Assembly: GCA_022563685.1 (NCBI GenBank)
Contig: JADFMY010000022.1
Coordinates: 1 to 33,904, forward strand
Length of the DNA stretch: 33,904 bases
From: Pseudomonadota bacterium
GTDB taxonomy: Bacteria > Pseudomonadota > Gammaproteobacteria > GCA-001735895
Reading direction: 5' to 3'
Shown here: piece after piece, positions 7,493 through 15,650 of the stretch
Layout: each line of letters begins with the position of its first letter
How positions within the stretch are numbered: position 1 is the first letter of the stretch
Made by a program: the position numbers and the translations under genes
The notes under the pieces: model-generated
The model's database searches: none
The model's input: only the letters and a program-made list of their open reading frames with translations
What the model was told of the DNA's origin: nothing

Positions 7493-8908
7493 TTATTGAT
7501 TGATGGCCAGCAGTTCATGCTTAGACATAGACCCCCACTGTGCCATGATTTCAACTAACTCGGCGGTACAATAAAATCCCTGACAGCGGCCCTGCAAACA
7601 ACGAGTGCGTCGGCGTAGGCCATCCAGGTTTGGTGGTGGCAGTGGAGAATTCATGGCATCGATGATTTCGCCTCGGCTGACTTCTTCGCAGTGGCACAGG
7701 ATTCTGCCGTAGTCCGGGTTTTGTTTGATGCGGTATGGGTTGTGGCTGACTTTTCTTTGTCGGTCTTCTCCGATATAGGGCATGGTGATGGTTTTGAATG
7801 TTTCCGTGGGTTGCAGCGTTACGTTTGCTTCACGCAATAAGTCCACGACATATTCTGCGATGCCCATGGAGCTGGAAAGTCCAGTGGAACGAATGCCGCC
7901 GACACAAATGTAGTGTTGCTTTTCGTCCAGGTGGATTTGGTAATCTTTATGTTGGGTAGCGGCACGTAATCCAGAATAGGTGGCGGTGATTTCTTCTTGC
8001 TGTAGTGCCGGAAGAATTTGTCGTCCCATTTTTTGCAACGACATATAACCGTCATGGGTGGTGGCGGTATCGTGCTTGTTGGGTAAGTCTTCAGCCGTTG
8101 GACCTAATAACAGATTGCCAAAAACCGTGGGGCACACCATCACACCTTTGGTGGTTTGGGTGGGGACGGGAAGAATGATATGTGATAGCAGGGAGCGGGA
8201 TGCTTTGTCATAAATGATGAGTTGTCCCCGCCGGGCGGTGACTTTGAATCGCTTGTAACCGAATAGGTGGTCAATTTTATCGGAGTAAAGTCCGGCGCTA
8301 TTGATGACCCAAATGGCGTTAATGGTTTTTTGTTGGCAAGCGAGGTAGGTAATATTTTCCCCCTGAGTGATGTTTGTTACCAGGTGGTTAAATAAAAAAT
8401 CTACACCGTTGATTTTCGCCTGCGTGGCAAAGGCCAGGGGTGGTGTGAATGGGCAGATAATGCCCTCTTCTTTTACCATAAGACCACCTAATACGCCTGG
8501 ACCAAGGCGGGGTTCTTTTTGGTATATCTGTCCCGCTGTCAGGGGATGTAAAGTTTCACCATTTTTCTGTGCGTCGTTCTGTAGGGCGGGAAGTTTGGTC
8601 AGCTGTTCCTGATTCCAGGCAACTAATATTCCGCCGGTGTACTCAATAGGGATACCCACTTCTTGCGCATAACATTTTAGGCGTTTGATACTTCGTTTGA
8701 GTAGACGAGCTTCCAGCGAACCCGGAGGCGCGTCAAAACCAGTATGGAACAAAGCAGTGTTGGCCTTGCTGGTGCCGACTCCAACATCGGGGCCGGCTTC
8801 GAGCAGGACGATGTTAAGTCGATATTGTGCCAGTTCTCTTGCGATGGCTGTGCCCACCACACCACCGCCGATAATTGCGACATCATAGGTTGCTTGAGGC
8901 GTTTCCAT
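7493..8908 (-). CDS. glpA: GlpA-like FAD-dependent glycerol-3-phosphate-type dehydrogenase with BFD [2Fe-2S] domain
   Basis: 471 residues from the ATG at 8908, which follows the HAD remnant's TAA by two bases. The N-terminal DVAIIGGGVVGTAIARELA is a DAO-type FAD fold. The C-terminal tail carries a BFD-like [2Fe-2S] domain with CHCEE (C405, C407) and CLQGRC (C437, C442). This architecture is that of anaerobic glycerol-3-phosphate dehydrogenase large subunits and relatives such as L-2-hydroxyglutarate oxidases. The partner flavoprotein starts right after its stop, so they are an operon and probably a complex. No glpB/glpC, glycerol kinase or facilitator lies nearby, so the substrate assignment is tentative. 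Confidence 0.8.
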   Translation of the reverse strand: METPQATYDVAIIGGGVVGTAIARELAQYRLNIVLLEAGPDVGVGTSKANTALFHTGFDAPPGSLEARLLKRSIKRLKCYAQEVGIPIEYTGGILVAWNQEQLTKLPALQNDAQKNGETLHPLTAGQIYQKEPRLGPGVLGGLMVKEEGIICPFTPPLAFATQAKINGVDFLFNHLVTNITQGENITYLACQQKTINAIWVINSAGLYSDKIDHLFGYKRFKVTARRGQLIIYDKASRSLLSHIILPVPTQTTKGVMVCPTVFGNLLLGPTAEDLPNKHDTATTHDGYMSLQKMGRQILPALQQEEITATYSGLRAATQHKDYQIHLDEKQHYICVGGIRSTGLSSSMGIAEYVVDLLREANVTLQPTETFKTITMPYIGEDRQRKVSHNPYRIKQNPDYGRILCHCEEVSRGEIIDAMNSPLPPPNLDGLRRRTRCLQGRCQGFYCTAELVEIMAQWGSMSKHELLAINQ

Positions 8909-8910
8909 TT

Positions 8911-9457
8911 TTACCAATACTCGATTCTCCAGTGATTCTGATCACCGATTTCTTTTAACTTAGGGTTGGTATTCACTGCAACGGGATAGCCAATTTTTTC
9001 GAAAATCCGGATATCGGAAATGCTATTCCCATAATACATCGCATTTCCAAAATTCATATTATGCTGTTGGCAGTAGTCCTGACCGCGGTTTAACTTTCCA
9101 TCGCGAATGCAAAAAGGCCCGACGATACCACCAGTGTAGGTTCCATCGATTAATTCTAATTCGGTGCAGGCGATATCGTTAAAACCCATGGCCTGGGCGA
9201 TTGGGGTAACCATGACGCGGGTTGATCCGGATAATAACACTACCGGGATTTCTTGTTGTTGGTGATTTTCGATTGCTTCTCTGGCGGCGTGAAAAATCGT
9301 ATTTCGAATATAGTTTTCGAAATTATATTGCGCCAGCTGTTGCATGGTAACCGGGGTTTGTCCGACAAATTCCTGCAAGATGAATTTGAGGTACTCCTTC
9401 GCAGGCGTTTGTCCTTTGGCGTGGAGTTCAATGTAGTGTTGTTGTTTTGCCCGATAG
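8911..9457 (-). pseudogene. HAD-IB (SerB-like) phosphatase, 5'-truncated
   Basis: Family similarity can be followed upstream of the track's TTG (9378) as far as about 9457: YRAKQQHYIELHAKGQ, then the C-terminal three quarters of a HAD subfamily IB hydrolase. It keeps motif II (VVLLSGSTRV) and motif IV (YYGNSISDIRIFEKIGYP). It lacks the first 30 or so residues, including the catalytic DxDxT, and has no credible start codon at its natural position. The break coincides with the start of similarity of the phosphonate permease on the other strand. Without the nucleophilic Asp it should be inactive, although the frame is otherwise clean, suggesting a recent event. Confidence 0.8.
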
Positions 9458-9461
9458 TGCC

Positions 9462-9965
9462 CTGGTACTCGGCCTCGCTTATATCTTCTTTTTCAATGAC
9501 CCGGCCAACCCGTTGAATTCAATTTACGCGACCATGGGTATCCTGGTGATCTGTACCGTGACACACTTTTACACGGTATCGCACCTGACCGCGGTTACCG
9601 CGCTCAAACAGCTGGATCGGGAGTTTGAATCGGTTGCTTCGTCGCTGAAAACGCCCTTCTACAAGTTGTTTTCAAAGGTCACGGTGCCTGTGTGCCTGCC
9701 GTCCATACTGGATATTTCGATTTACCTGTTTGTCAACGCCATGACCACGGTATCGGCGGTGATATTTCTGTATGCGCCCGGCACCACGCTGGCTTCAGTC
9801 GCGGTACTCAATATTGATGACGCCGGGGATGCGGCGCCCGCCGCCGCGATGGGCATGATGATTTTCTATACCAATGTAATTGCGCGCATGATTCACCTGC
9901 TGATTACGCGAAAAGTATTGGTCAAAACACAGGCCTGGCGTAAGCGTGAGTCCGATCCTGATTGA
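9462..9965 (+). pseudogene. phnV: PhnV-like 2-aminoethylphosphonate ABC permease, 5'-truncated
   Basis: From about 9462 the frame reads LVLGLAYIFFFNDPANPLNSIY and then the C-terminal 165 or so residues of a phosphonate-type ABC permease (PhnV-like). Features are LDREFESVASSLKTPFYKL (the cytoplasmic loop that contacts the ATPase), VTVPVCLPSILDISIYLFVNAMTT and a last membrane helix. Roughly the first 100 residues and their helices are absent, and no other phn gene (ATPase, binding protein, PhnW/X) is nearby. The TTG at 9447 in the track is only an opportunistic start. It is therefore a remnant of a transport operon lost by rearrangement. Confidence 0.82.
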
Positions 9966-10508
9966 TACTCATCCTATAGTCTTTTCCCTGTTGAACCCGG
10001 CACGACCGCCATGGTGGTCATGTAACTTATTAGAACACCAACAGTAGGCGCTTTTAGGCGATGCAAGGAGCAATTGTCGAGGAACAGCCCTTGCCCCAGT
10101 TGCTTATATCTGCAGGAGAATTCCCTCCGGAGCAGTATTCCAGGGTATTTTTTCGGTAAATTAAGCTCATATTCAGCGAATATTAAACTTGACTATATTC
10201 TTTAATTACATATAGTTACGTTGTATAGTTAATCTTAATTATAGAAATTTGCGTAATTATGGACTTAATTGATTCGGTTTTGAAAGCAATAATCAATAGC
10301 ACGGCGCCCAGCACCTGGTTTTTGATTATTAGCCTTTTCATCTCCTACAGATACTTTCGAAAAACCCGCTAGTACCTTATCGACTTCGGGTATTCGGTTT
10401 TCGGGTCGGCAGATATCGACCTGACGGCGTCTTAGCCCCTTATCTAAAACTCTCTCCACATGGAATAGACAGTCATGACACAGGTGTAAATCGCGCGTGT
10501 ATCATTGG
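9966..10508. other. Gene-poor AT-rich stretch
   Basis: Apart from the doubtful small ORF at 10259-10372 no gene is supported. A short perfect palindrome GACCGCCATGGTGGTC lies near 10011. The part from 10150 to 10260 is very AT-rich (repeated TATAGTTA / TTAATTA) and could hold promoters. The minus ORF at 10265..10459 has no recognisable content. Confidence 0.5.
10259..10372 (+). CDS. Possible 37-residue membrane peptide
   Basis: An ATG at 10259 opens a 37-codon frame: an amphipathic start (MDLIDSVLKAII), one hydrophobic segment (TWFLIISLFIS) and a basic end (YRYFRKTR) before TAG. This is the layout of small single-pass inner-membrane peptides. No clear ribosome-binding site is seen and the peptide is not recognised, so it may be chance. 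Confidence 0.25.
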   Translation: MDLIDSVLKAIINSTAPSTWFLIISLFISYRYFRKTR

Positions 10509-10659
10509 GGAACCTCTGAATAATTCATCCATGAATTCTCAGAGGACGACAAACGAAAAGTGTGATTTTCGTTTGTCTCACAAAATCAATGCCTTAGAGG
10601 CACTGATTTTGGCAGCACATCCATGTACTGCTGGAAGATCTGAATAAATCAGACCTTCC
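10509..10659 (+). repeat. 151-bp modular palindromic repeat, copy 1
   Basis: This copy is 151 bp and differs from copy 2 (15825-15975) at seven positions. It is a chain of stem-loops. Stem 1 (10513-10545) is CCTCTGA...TCAGAGG. Stem 2 (10548-10577) has perfect 12-bp arms GACAAACGAAAA/TTTTCGTTTGTC. Stem 3 (10581-10611) is CAAAATCA...TGATTTTG. The terminal stem (10633-10659) is GGAAGATCTGA/TCAGACCTTCC. Its ends share GGAA-x2-TCTGA. The right flank is TTAG, an IS5-like YTAR tetramer. It lies 68 bp before the SDR gene. It is probably a non-autonomous MITE-like element; a structured RNA is the alternative. Confidence 0.85.
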
Positions 10660-10727
10660 TTAGACTATATTTTTGTATCCAGTCTGGTTAAGGTTCGGCT
10701 GGCCCAAACTTTTATCCAGGCAGTGTT

Positions 10728-11432
10728 ATGACTCAAAACGCATTAATTGTCGGCGCCGGTAGTGGTATCAGCGCCTCTTTCGCTCGCGCTCTGGCTCGCC
10801 AGGGGGTGAAGGTTGCACTCGCGGCGCGTAATATCGAAAAACTCGAACAACTGGCCAGTGAAATCGATGGTAAAGCCATCGCGTGCGATGCCACCGATGC
10901 TGAGCAGGTAGACGCTCTGTTTGTGCAGTTGGATCAGTCGATGGGTACGCCCGACGTGGTGCTTTACAACGCCAGCGCCTATACCGCGGGCCCGGTTGCC
11001 GAGCTCGATCCAGATGCGGTTCACCAGTCGTTGATGCAAACTGCTTTCGGCGCATTTCTGGTGGCGCAGCAGGCCGCGAAACGAATGCAACGGGTGGGTT
11101 CAGGTGCAATTTTTTTCACCGGTGCGACCGCCAGCGTCAAGGGGTTCCCAAATTTTGCCTCCTTTGCGATGGGGAAATTCGCGCTACGAGGTTTGACCCA
11201 GAGTCTCGCGCGCGAATTGGGGCCCGCTAATATTCACATAGCCCATTTTATTATCGATGGCGGGATAGCATCGCCAGGACGGGATCTTGCACAGGAATTC
11301 CCGACGACCAATACCGACGATGCGATGCTGGAACCCGATGCAATCGCCGAGACTTACCTGGCCGTATTAAATCAGCATCGCAGCGCCTGGAGTCTGGAGG
11401 TTGAGTTACGTCCCTGGAAAGAAACTTTTTGA
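10728..11432 (+). CDS. SDR-family oxidoreductase without the catalytic tyrosine
   Basis: 234 residues, classical short-chain dehydrogenase fold. The cofactor motif is VGAGSGISASFARAL at 8-22, and LYNASAY (NAS variant of NNAG) is at 79-85. In the active site the usual YxxxK is FAMGK, with phenylalanine at 146 and lysine at 150, followed by FALRGLTQSLARELGP. A subgroup of SDRs naturally carries this F-for-Y change, so the gene need not be decayed, but the usual proton-transfer chemistry is not expected. The product could reduce or bind an acyl or polyketide-like substrate; this is unknown. A weak hairpin follows the stop. Confidence 0.85.
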   Translation: MTQNALIVGAGSGISASFARALARQGVKVALAARNIEKLEQLASEIDGKAIACDATDAEQVDALFVQLDQSMGTPDVVLYNASAYTAGPVAELDPDAVHQSLMQTAFGAFLVAQQAAKRMQRVGSGAIFFTGATASVKGFPNFASFAMGKFALRGLTQSLARELGPANIHIAHFIIDGGIASPGRDLAQEFPTTNTDDAMLEPDAIAETYLAVLNQHRSAWSLEVELRPWKETF

Positions 11433-11456
11433 AACACCTTAATTCGGCGTGTTTTT
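11433..11456 (+). terminator. Weak candidate terminator after the SDR gene
   Basis: AACAC/GTGTT arms around a CTTAATTCGGC loop, followed by TTTTT, immediately after the SDR stop codon. The stem is only 5 bp. Confidence 0.3.
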
Positions 11457-11527
11457 GAATGTAACCTTACCGAAACGGTTAGATTGAAGGCTCTGCGAGA
11501 GCTGCAACCAATTAAGATGAAACCGTT

Positions 11528-11983
11528 CTAGCGCTTTTTAAAACCGATTTGACGCCCGACCCAGTCGGGTTTTTCTGCGATTTCCGCCTGTTTTAGCGCC
11601 TGTTGCACCGATTCGGGCATTTCGATCGTGCGCGCTTCCCGCGTAGCATAGTGCAAAACCATGAACTCCCCGGTCGCACACAGCTCCCCATCGACCAGCA
11701 TCTGGTGGGCGAACCAAATTTTCTTCGCATCCGAACCCAGTATGATCGATTCTATATCCATCACTGCAGGCGATTGCACCTCGTTGAGATAGCGCAGGTG
11801 AGTTTCCACCGTGTAGAGTGCGCAACCGGTTTGGTCGAAGTAATCAACGCCAATTCCGAACTGATCCTGTAGTTTCCACGTGGTATTGGTGAATGGCAGC
11901 AGATAATAAGCTTCGTTCAGGTGACCATAGGGGTCCAGCCACTCGGCTTTCAGGGGCTCGCTGTGTAATTTGAAAGTTGTCAT
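11528..11983 (-). CDS. Hot-dog acyl-CoA thioesterase (betainyl-CoA thioesterase-like)
   Basis: 151 residues from the ATG at 11983 (the track's TTG at 11989 is less likely). The motif WLDPYGHLNEAYYLLPF at about 15-31 is the active-site region of 4-hydroxybenzoyl-CoA-type hot-dog thioesterases. The following GCALYTVETHLRYLNEV and GSDAKKIWFAHQML resemble thioesterases found in carnitine-degradation operons that release glycine betaine from betainyl-CoA. That substrate link is suggestive only. If right, it would supply the compound proposed for the MttB operon 20 kb away. It stands alone, convergent with the SDR gene. Confidence 0.75.
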   Translation of the reverse strand: MTTFKLHSEPLKAEWLDPYGHLNEAYYLLPFTNTTWKLQDQFGIGVDYFDQTGCALYTVETHLRYLNEVQSPAVMDIESIILGSDAKKIWFAHQMLVDGELCATGEFMVLHYATREARTIEMPESVQQALKQAEIAEKPDWVGRQIGFKKR

Positions 11984-12143
11984 AGGCAAAGTTTTTTAAC
12001 TTTTTTTGTTCCCCAGGCGAGTATAGATATTTCCTTCATAGAGTGAAGAGTTTTCGGTATTCAATATCGCCCAGAGAGCGGGTATTGCCCGATCTATCGA
12101 ATAATAAATTTGCACAGTAATTTTCTGAGAGTAGAATCGCGCG

Positions 12144-13070
12144 ATGCAATCCATCGTCAGCATTTCCGATCTATCGAAAACCTATGAATCGGGCCATCAC
12201 GCGCTCAAGAATATCAACCTCGAAATTTACGACGGGGAAATTCTGGCCCTGCTCGGGCCCAACGGTGCGGGTAAAACGACCCTGATTTCGATTATCTGCG
12301 GAATCGTTTCGGCCAGCAGCGGGTCGGTTACCGTGGCCGGCCATGATATTGTCAGCGGCTATCGCATCACCCGCGAGTTGATCGGCCTCGTGCCACAGGA
12401 ACTCACACTCGGTGCATTCGACACGGTCTGGAACTCGGTCAATTTCAGCCGGGGATTGTTCGGTAAAAAACCAGATCCTGATTATATCGAACAGTTGCTC
12501 AAGGATCTGTCACTGTACGATAAAAAAGATAACGAACTGAGAGAGTTGTCCGGTGGCATGAAGCGCCGCGTATTGATCGCCAAGGCTCTGTCACACCAGC
12601 CCAGGATATTGTTTCTCGACGAACCGACCGCCGGGGTAGACGTTGAATTGCGTCAAGATATGTGGAATCTGGTGCGAGGTCTGCATGAATCGGGTGTGAC
12701 CATCATTCTAACCACGCATTACATCGCAGAAGCCGAGGAAATAGCCGATCGTGTCGGTATTATCAACAATGGAGAGTTATTGCTGGTGGACCAGAAGCAG
12801 ACCTTGATGCGGGAGCTTGGCAAGAAGCAACTGGTTCTCGATATGAAGCAACCGATAAAATCCCTGCCCGCATCTCTGGCGAAATATAATCTCGAAATAT
12901 CAGCCGATGGTAGCCAGTTGACCTATACCTATGATACCCATGCCAGTCGTACCGGAATCACCGCGCTACTGCAAGGTTTAAACGAAGCGGGATTGGCAAT
13001 GAGGGATTTGAACACCAGCCAGAGTTCGTTGGAAGAGATTTTTGTCAAATTGGTCAGGGCGCATTCATGA
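12144..13070 (+). CDS. yadG: ABC transporter ATP-binding protein (YadG-like)
   Basis: 308 residues with Walker [10 protein letters not shown] (38-46), Q-loop LVPQE, signature LSGGMKRR (134-141), Walker B ILFLDEP (154-160) and switch H191. The order and spacing, and long C-terminal extension ending [15 protein letters not shown], match E. coli YadG. It drives the ABC-2 permease encoded immediately downstream with an ATGA overlap. Substrate of the YadGH exporter family is not established. Confidence 0.9.
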   Translation: MQSIVSISDLSKTYESGHHALKNINLEIYDGEILALLGPNGAGKTTLISIICGIVSASSGSVTVAGHDIVSGYRITRELIGLVPQELTLGAFDTVWNSVNFSRGLFGKKPDPDYIEQLLKDLSLYDKKDNELRELSGGMKRRVLIAKALSHQPRILFLDEPTAGVDVELRQDMWNLVRGLHESGVTIILTTHYIAEAEEIADRVGIINNGELLLVDQKQTLMRELGKKQLVLDMKQPIKSLPASLAKYNLEISADGSQLTYTYDTHASRTGITALLQGLNEAGLAMRDLNTSQSSLEEIFVKLVRAHS

Positions 13071-13828
13071 ATTATCAGGCAATTCGAGTCATATATAAAA
13101 ACGAAATGCTGCGTGCATGGAAAACTCTTTTGCAAACCATTGCTTCGCCCGTAATCTCAACCTCGCTCTATTTTGTCGTGTTCGGCGCAGCTATCGGTTC
13201 ACGTATCGAGCAGATCGAGGGTGTACCTTATGGTGTTTTTATCGTGCCCGGCCTGGTCATGCTGTCATTACTGACGCAAAGTATCGCCAACGCCTCGTTT
13301 GGCATTTTCTTTCCCAAATTTACCGGTGCGATTTACGAAGTCATGTCGGCGCCGATATCGTTCTTTGAAATAATCGTGGGTTACGTGGGTGCTGCGGCAT
13401 CGAAATCCCTGATTCTGGGGGTGATTATCCTGATTACAGCCAACCTGTTTGTCGATTTGAATATCGCGCACCCCTTATGGATGCTGACCTTTTTGATTTT
13501 AACCTGTATTTCGTTCAGCCTGTTTGGCTTTATTATTGGTCTGTGGGCCACCAATTTTGAAAAACTTCAACTGATCCCAATGCTGGTAATAACTCCTCTG
13601 GTATTTCTCGGTGGTAGTTTTTATTCGGTGAGCATGTTGCCACCCGCCTGGCAAACGGTAACCCTGTTCAACCCCGTGCTCTATTTGATCAGTGGCTTTC
13701 GCTGGAGCTTCTTCGAAGTAGCAGACGTGAGTGTCGGCATCAGCCTGGGCATGATAATGTTATTTCTGCTGTCTTGCCTGTTACTGGTGTGGTGGATGTT
13801 TAAAACCGGTTACCGCTTAAAGCAGTAA
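13067..13828 (+). CDS. yadH: ABC-2 type permease (YadH-like)
   Basis: 253 residues, six predicted membrane helices of the ABC-2 family. Its N-terminal amphipathic segment ([19 protein letters not shown]) and late motif [17 protein letters not shown], followed by [14 protein letters not shown], are the conserved ABC-2 signature. It starts at an ATG overlapping the ATPase stop, so the two are translationally coupled and form an inner-membrane exporter. Confidence 0.9.
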   Translation: MNYQAIRVIYKNEMLRAWKTLLQTIASPVISTSLYFVVFGAAIGSRIEQIEGVPYGVFIVPGLVMLSLLTQSIANASFGIFFPKFTGAIYEVMSAPISFFEIIVGYVGAAASKSLILGVIILITANLFVDLNIAHPLWMLTFLILTCISFSLFGFIIGLWATNFEKLQLIPMLVITPLVFLGGSFYSVSMLPPAWQTVTLFNPVLYLISGFRWSFFEVADVSVGISLGMIMLFLLSCLLLVWWMFKTGYRLKQ

Positions 13829-13848
13829 AATCCAGAGGGTAGATTATG

Positions 13849-13876
13849 CCTGTAGGGTCGAATTCATTCGACCAAT
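13849..13876. repeat. REP-like palindrome, copy B
   Basis: CCTGTAGGGTCGAATTCATTCGACCAAT, the inverted counterpart of 3641-3667 with compensating changes (GGTCGAA/TTCGACC versus GGCCGAA/TTCGGCC). Stem pairing is conserved while bases changed, which is typical of REP elements. It lies between convergent genes. Confidence 0.65.
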
Positions 13877-13936
13877 AATAAGAAAGAATAAAAAAACGAC
13901 CATCCATGGCCAACAATCCTGGGAGGAGAGGGGGAT

Positions 13937-13967
13937 CGCCCGCAACGCAATGAAGTGGTTGCGGGCG
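13937..13967. terminator. GC-rich hairpin between convergent yadH and DUF1127 genes
   Basis: Perfect 10-bp arms CGCCCGCAAC and GTTGCGGGCG around an 11-nt loop, 7 bp beyond the DUF1127 stop. No T-run follows on either strand, so intrinsic termination is doubtful; it may act as an mRNA end-stabilising stem. Confidence 0.4.
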
Positions 13968-13974
13968 GTAAAGC

Positions 13975-14214
13975 TTAACGCTGCCAGAAGGGCTTGTTGA
14001 TTTCGTTCGCAATTTCGATGCGATTGAGGCCAATGTCGTTCAACATGTGGTCGCTCATGCGCGCCAGTTGGCGACGGTCTTCAGTACGGCCGATCCAGGT
14101 AGCGATGGTTTTATCCACAGCTTTCGCTGTTGATTCGATTTTTTGTACCAGAGTGTAGAATGCTGCGCTGATGTCAAGGTCGTCAAGAATGTGGTGTAGT
14201 CTCAAAGTAGTCAT
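13975..14214 (-). CDS. DUF1127 (YjiS-like) small protein
   Basis: 79 residues from the ATG at 14214, chosen because AGGGAGC lies 8 bases before it; the track's 14331 start adds 39 residues without similarity. The C-terminal half, WIGRTEDRRQLARMSDHML then NDIGLNRIEI, is the DUF1127 motif (RxLxxLSdxxLxDIGl). Such small basic proteins occur in many proteobacteria, some being RNA-binding regulators of phosphate and carbon metabolism. The function here is unknown. Repeated TAACAGTT motifs lie in its promoter. Confidence 0.85.
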   Translation of the reverse strand: MTTLRLHHILDDLDISAAFYTLVQKIESTAKAVDKTIATWIGRTEDRRQLARMSDHMLNDIGLNRIEIANEINKPFWQR

Positions 14215-14675
14215 GGCGGTGCTCCCTAAAAAATCTGTCCCGTGGACGAAACCGGACAGTGGTGTTAATTTATGGTGATAAGTATAGTCATGAACTGTTA
14301 TAGTAACAGATACAGATAAATTGAAATACATACATAACAGTTAACCATAACAGTTTATCTGTTTGAGAAAATTGTGAACCATTTCACAGGGATTTCGAGA
14401 ACCAGATCACAAAAGCGCTGGAAGCGATACGAAGGATTTTCTAAATCAATTTTAACTAATTGAATTTAAAGAATAAAAAATGCACAATTAGGTGAAATTC
14501 GGGTGTAGGCGATGGGTTTCTAAAACACTTGAGACAAGTCGCCTCGACGCCACCGTATTTGACTCGACAGGGTTTAAAAACAGTTGTTAAAAAATGGTCA
14601 AAAAATCACAAGAACAGTTGGACCTGTATCGTAATTAGTATCAGTGGCAGGTCTGTTTAGATCGTCATCCGCATA
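14215..14675. other. Intergenic region with DUF1127 promoter
   Basis: No gene is seen between the two minus-strand genes. The part next to DUF1127 contains the repeated TAACAGTT sites listed separately. The rest (14360-14640) is AT-rich with no convincing ORF or RNA gene. Confidence 0.5.
14295..14355. promoter_or_regulatory. Cluster of TAACAG/CTGTTA sites upstream of DUF1127
   Basis: CTGTTA-TAG-TAACAG (14295-14309) is a perfect inverted repeat. Two direct TAACAGTT copies follow at 14335 and 14348, 13 bp apart. Their density in an upstream region suggests binding sites for a regulator of unknown identity. Confidence 0.4.
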
Positions 14676-15650
14676 TCAAATTTCCAGCACCGTCGAACCG
14701 GTGGTATCTCTGGCCTCGAGGCTACGGTGCGCATCGGCACATTCGGCCAGTGGAAAAGTCTGATTAACGTGTATTTTGACGCTGCCGTTGCCAACCACTT
14801 CGAATAGATTTTTGGCCCCTTGCTCCAGCAATTCGCGCGTTGAGATATGCGTCGCGAGCGTAGGTCGGGTGACATAGAGCGATCCCTTTGGTGCGAGAAT
14901 GGCCGGGCTAAATGGCTCTACCGGGCCACTGGCATTGCCATAGGTTGCGAGCACGCCGAATGGCCTGAGCGAATCGAGCGAAGATTCAAATGTTGCCTTG
15001 CCGATCGAATCGTATGCCGCAGCAACGCCCACCCCACCCGTAATGTCACGTACGCGCTTTGCGATATCTTCGTTGCGATAAAGAATGGTGTGTTCGCAAC
15101 CGTTTGCTTTCGCCAGTTCAGCCTTTTGCTCCGAGCCGACGCAGCCGATCACGCTCACACCGAGCTGACGAGCCCACTGGCACAGGATCAGTCCGACGCC
15201 ACCGGCGGCAGCGTATACCAGAACGATATCGCCAGCCTGTACCGGGTAGGTGCGATGCAAAAGATAATGCGCAGTCAGCCCCTTTAACATCATAGCGGCC
15301 GCGGTCTGGTCGTCAATGCTGTCGGGTATTTTGACCAGGTGTTTCGCGTCGATCAGGCGCGCTTCAGAGTAAGCGCCGATCTGCATCGGGTAGGCCACCC
15401 GGTCGCCAGTTGCGAATGAATCCACTCCCTTGCCGACTGCTTCGACAACGCCAGCCGCTTCCATGCCGAGAATGGCAGGAAGCTCTGGCAGCGGATAGAG
15501 GCCGGTACGACCGTAAACGTCGATATAGTTCAGGCCGCAGGCTGTTTGACGTAATCGTACCTGGCCCTCAGCCGGGTCGCCAACCTCAATAGTTTCCCAG
15601 CGTAAAACTTCTGGGCCGCCGTGTTCGTGGATTCGGATTGCTTTGGTCAT
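14676..15650 (-). CDS. qor: NADPH:quinone oxidoreductase (Qor type)
   Basis: 324 residues of the zinc-free medium-chain dehydrogenase/quinone reductase family. The motifs seen are GLNYIDVYGRTGLYP (39-53), LGMEAAGVVEAVG (61-73) and the nucleotide-binding YAAAGGVG (146-153). Zinc-ligand cysteines of alcohol dehydrogenases are absent. As a family property it reduces quinones with NADPH in the cytosol. It stands alone with its own upstream region; GAGAAA precedes the ATG. Confidence 0.9.
   Translation of the reverse strand: MTKAIRIHEHGGPEVLRWETIEVGDPAEGQVRLRQTACGLNYIDVYGRTGLYPLPELPAILGMEAAGVVEAVGKGVDSFATGDRVAYPMQIGAYSEARLIDAKHLVKIPDSIDDQTAAAMMLKGLTAHYLLHRTYPVQAGDIVLVYAAAGGVGLILCQWARQLGVSVIGCVGSEQKAELAKANGCEHTILYRNEDIAKRVRDITGGVGVAAAYDSIGKATFESSLDSLRPFGVLATYGNASGPVEPFSPAILAPKGSLYVTRPTLATHISTRELLEQGAKNLFEVVGNGSVKIHVNQTFPLAECADAHRSLEARDTTGSTVLEI

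Noticed and set aside
9253-9516. Plus-strand ORF spanning the breakpoint (87 residues)
   Set aside because: Composite of antisense HAD sequence and out-of-frame permease sequence; no protein similarity.
10265-10459. 64-residue minus ORF in the gene-poor region
   Set aside because: No family similarity, start without a convincing RBS, and adjacent to a repeat; coding not supported.
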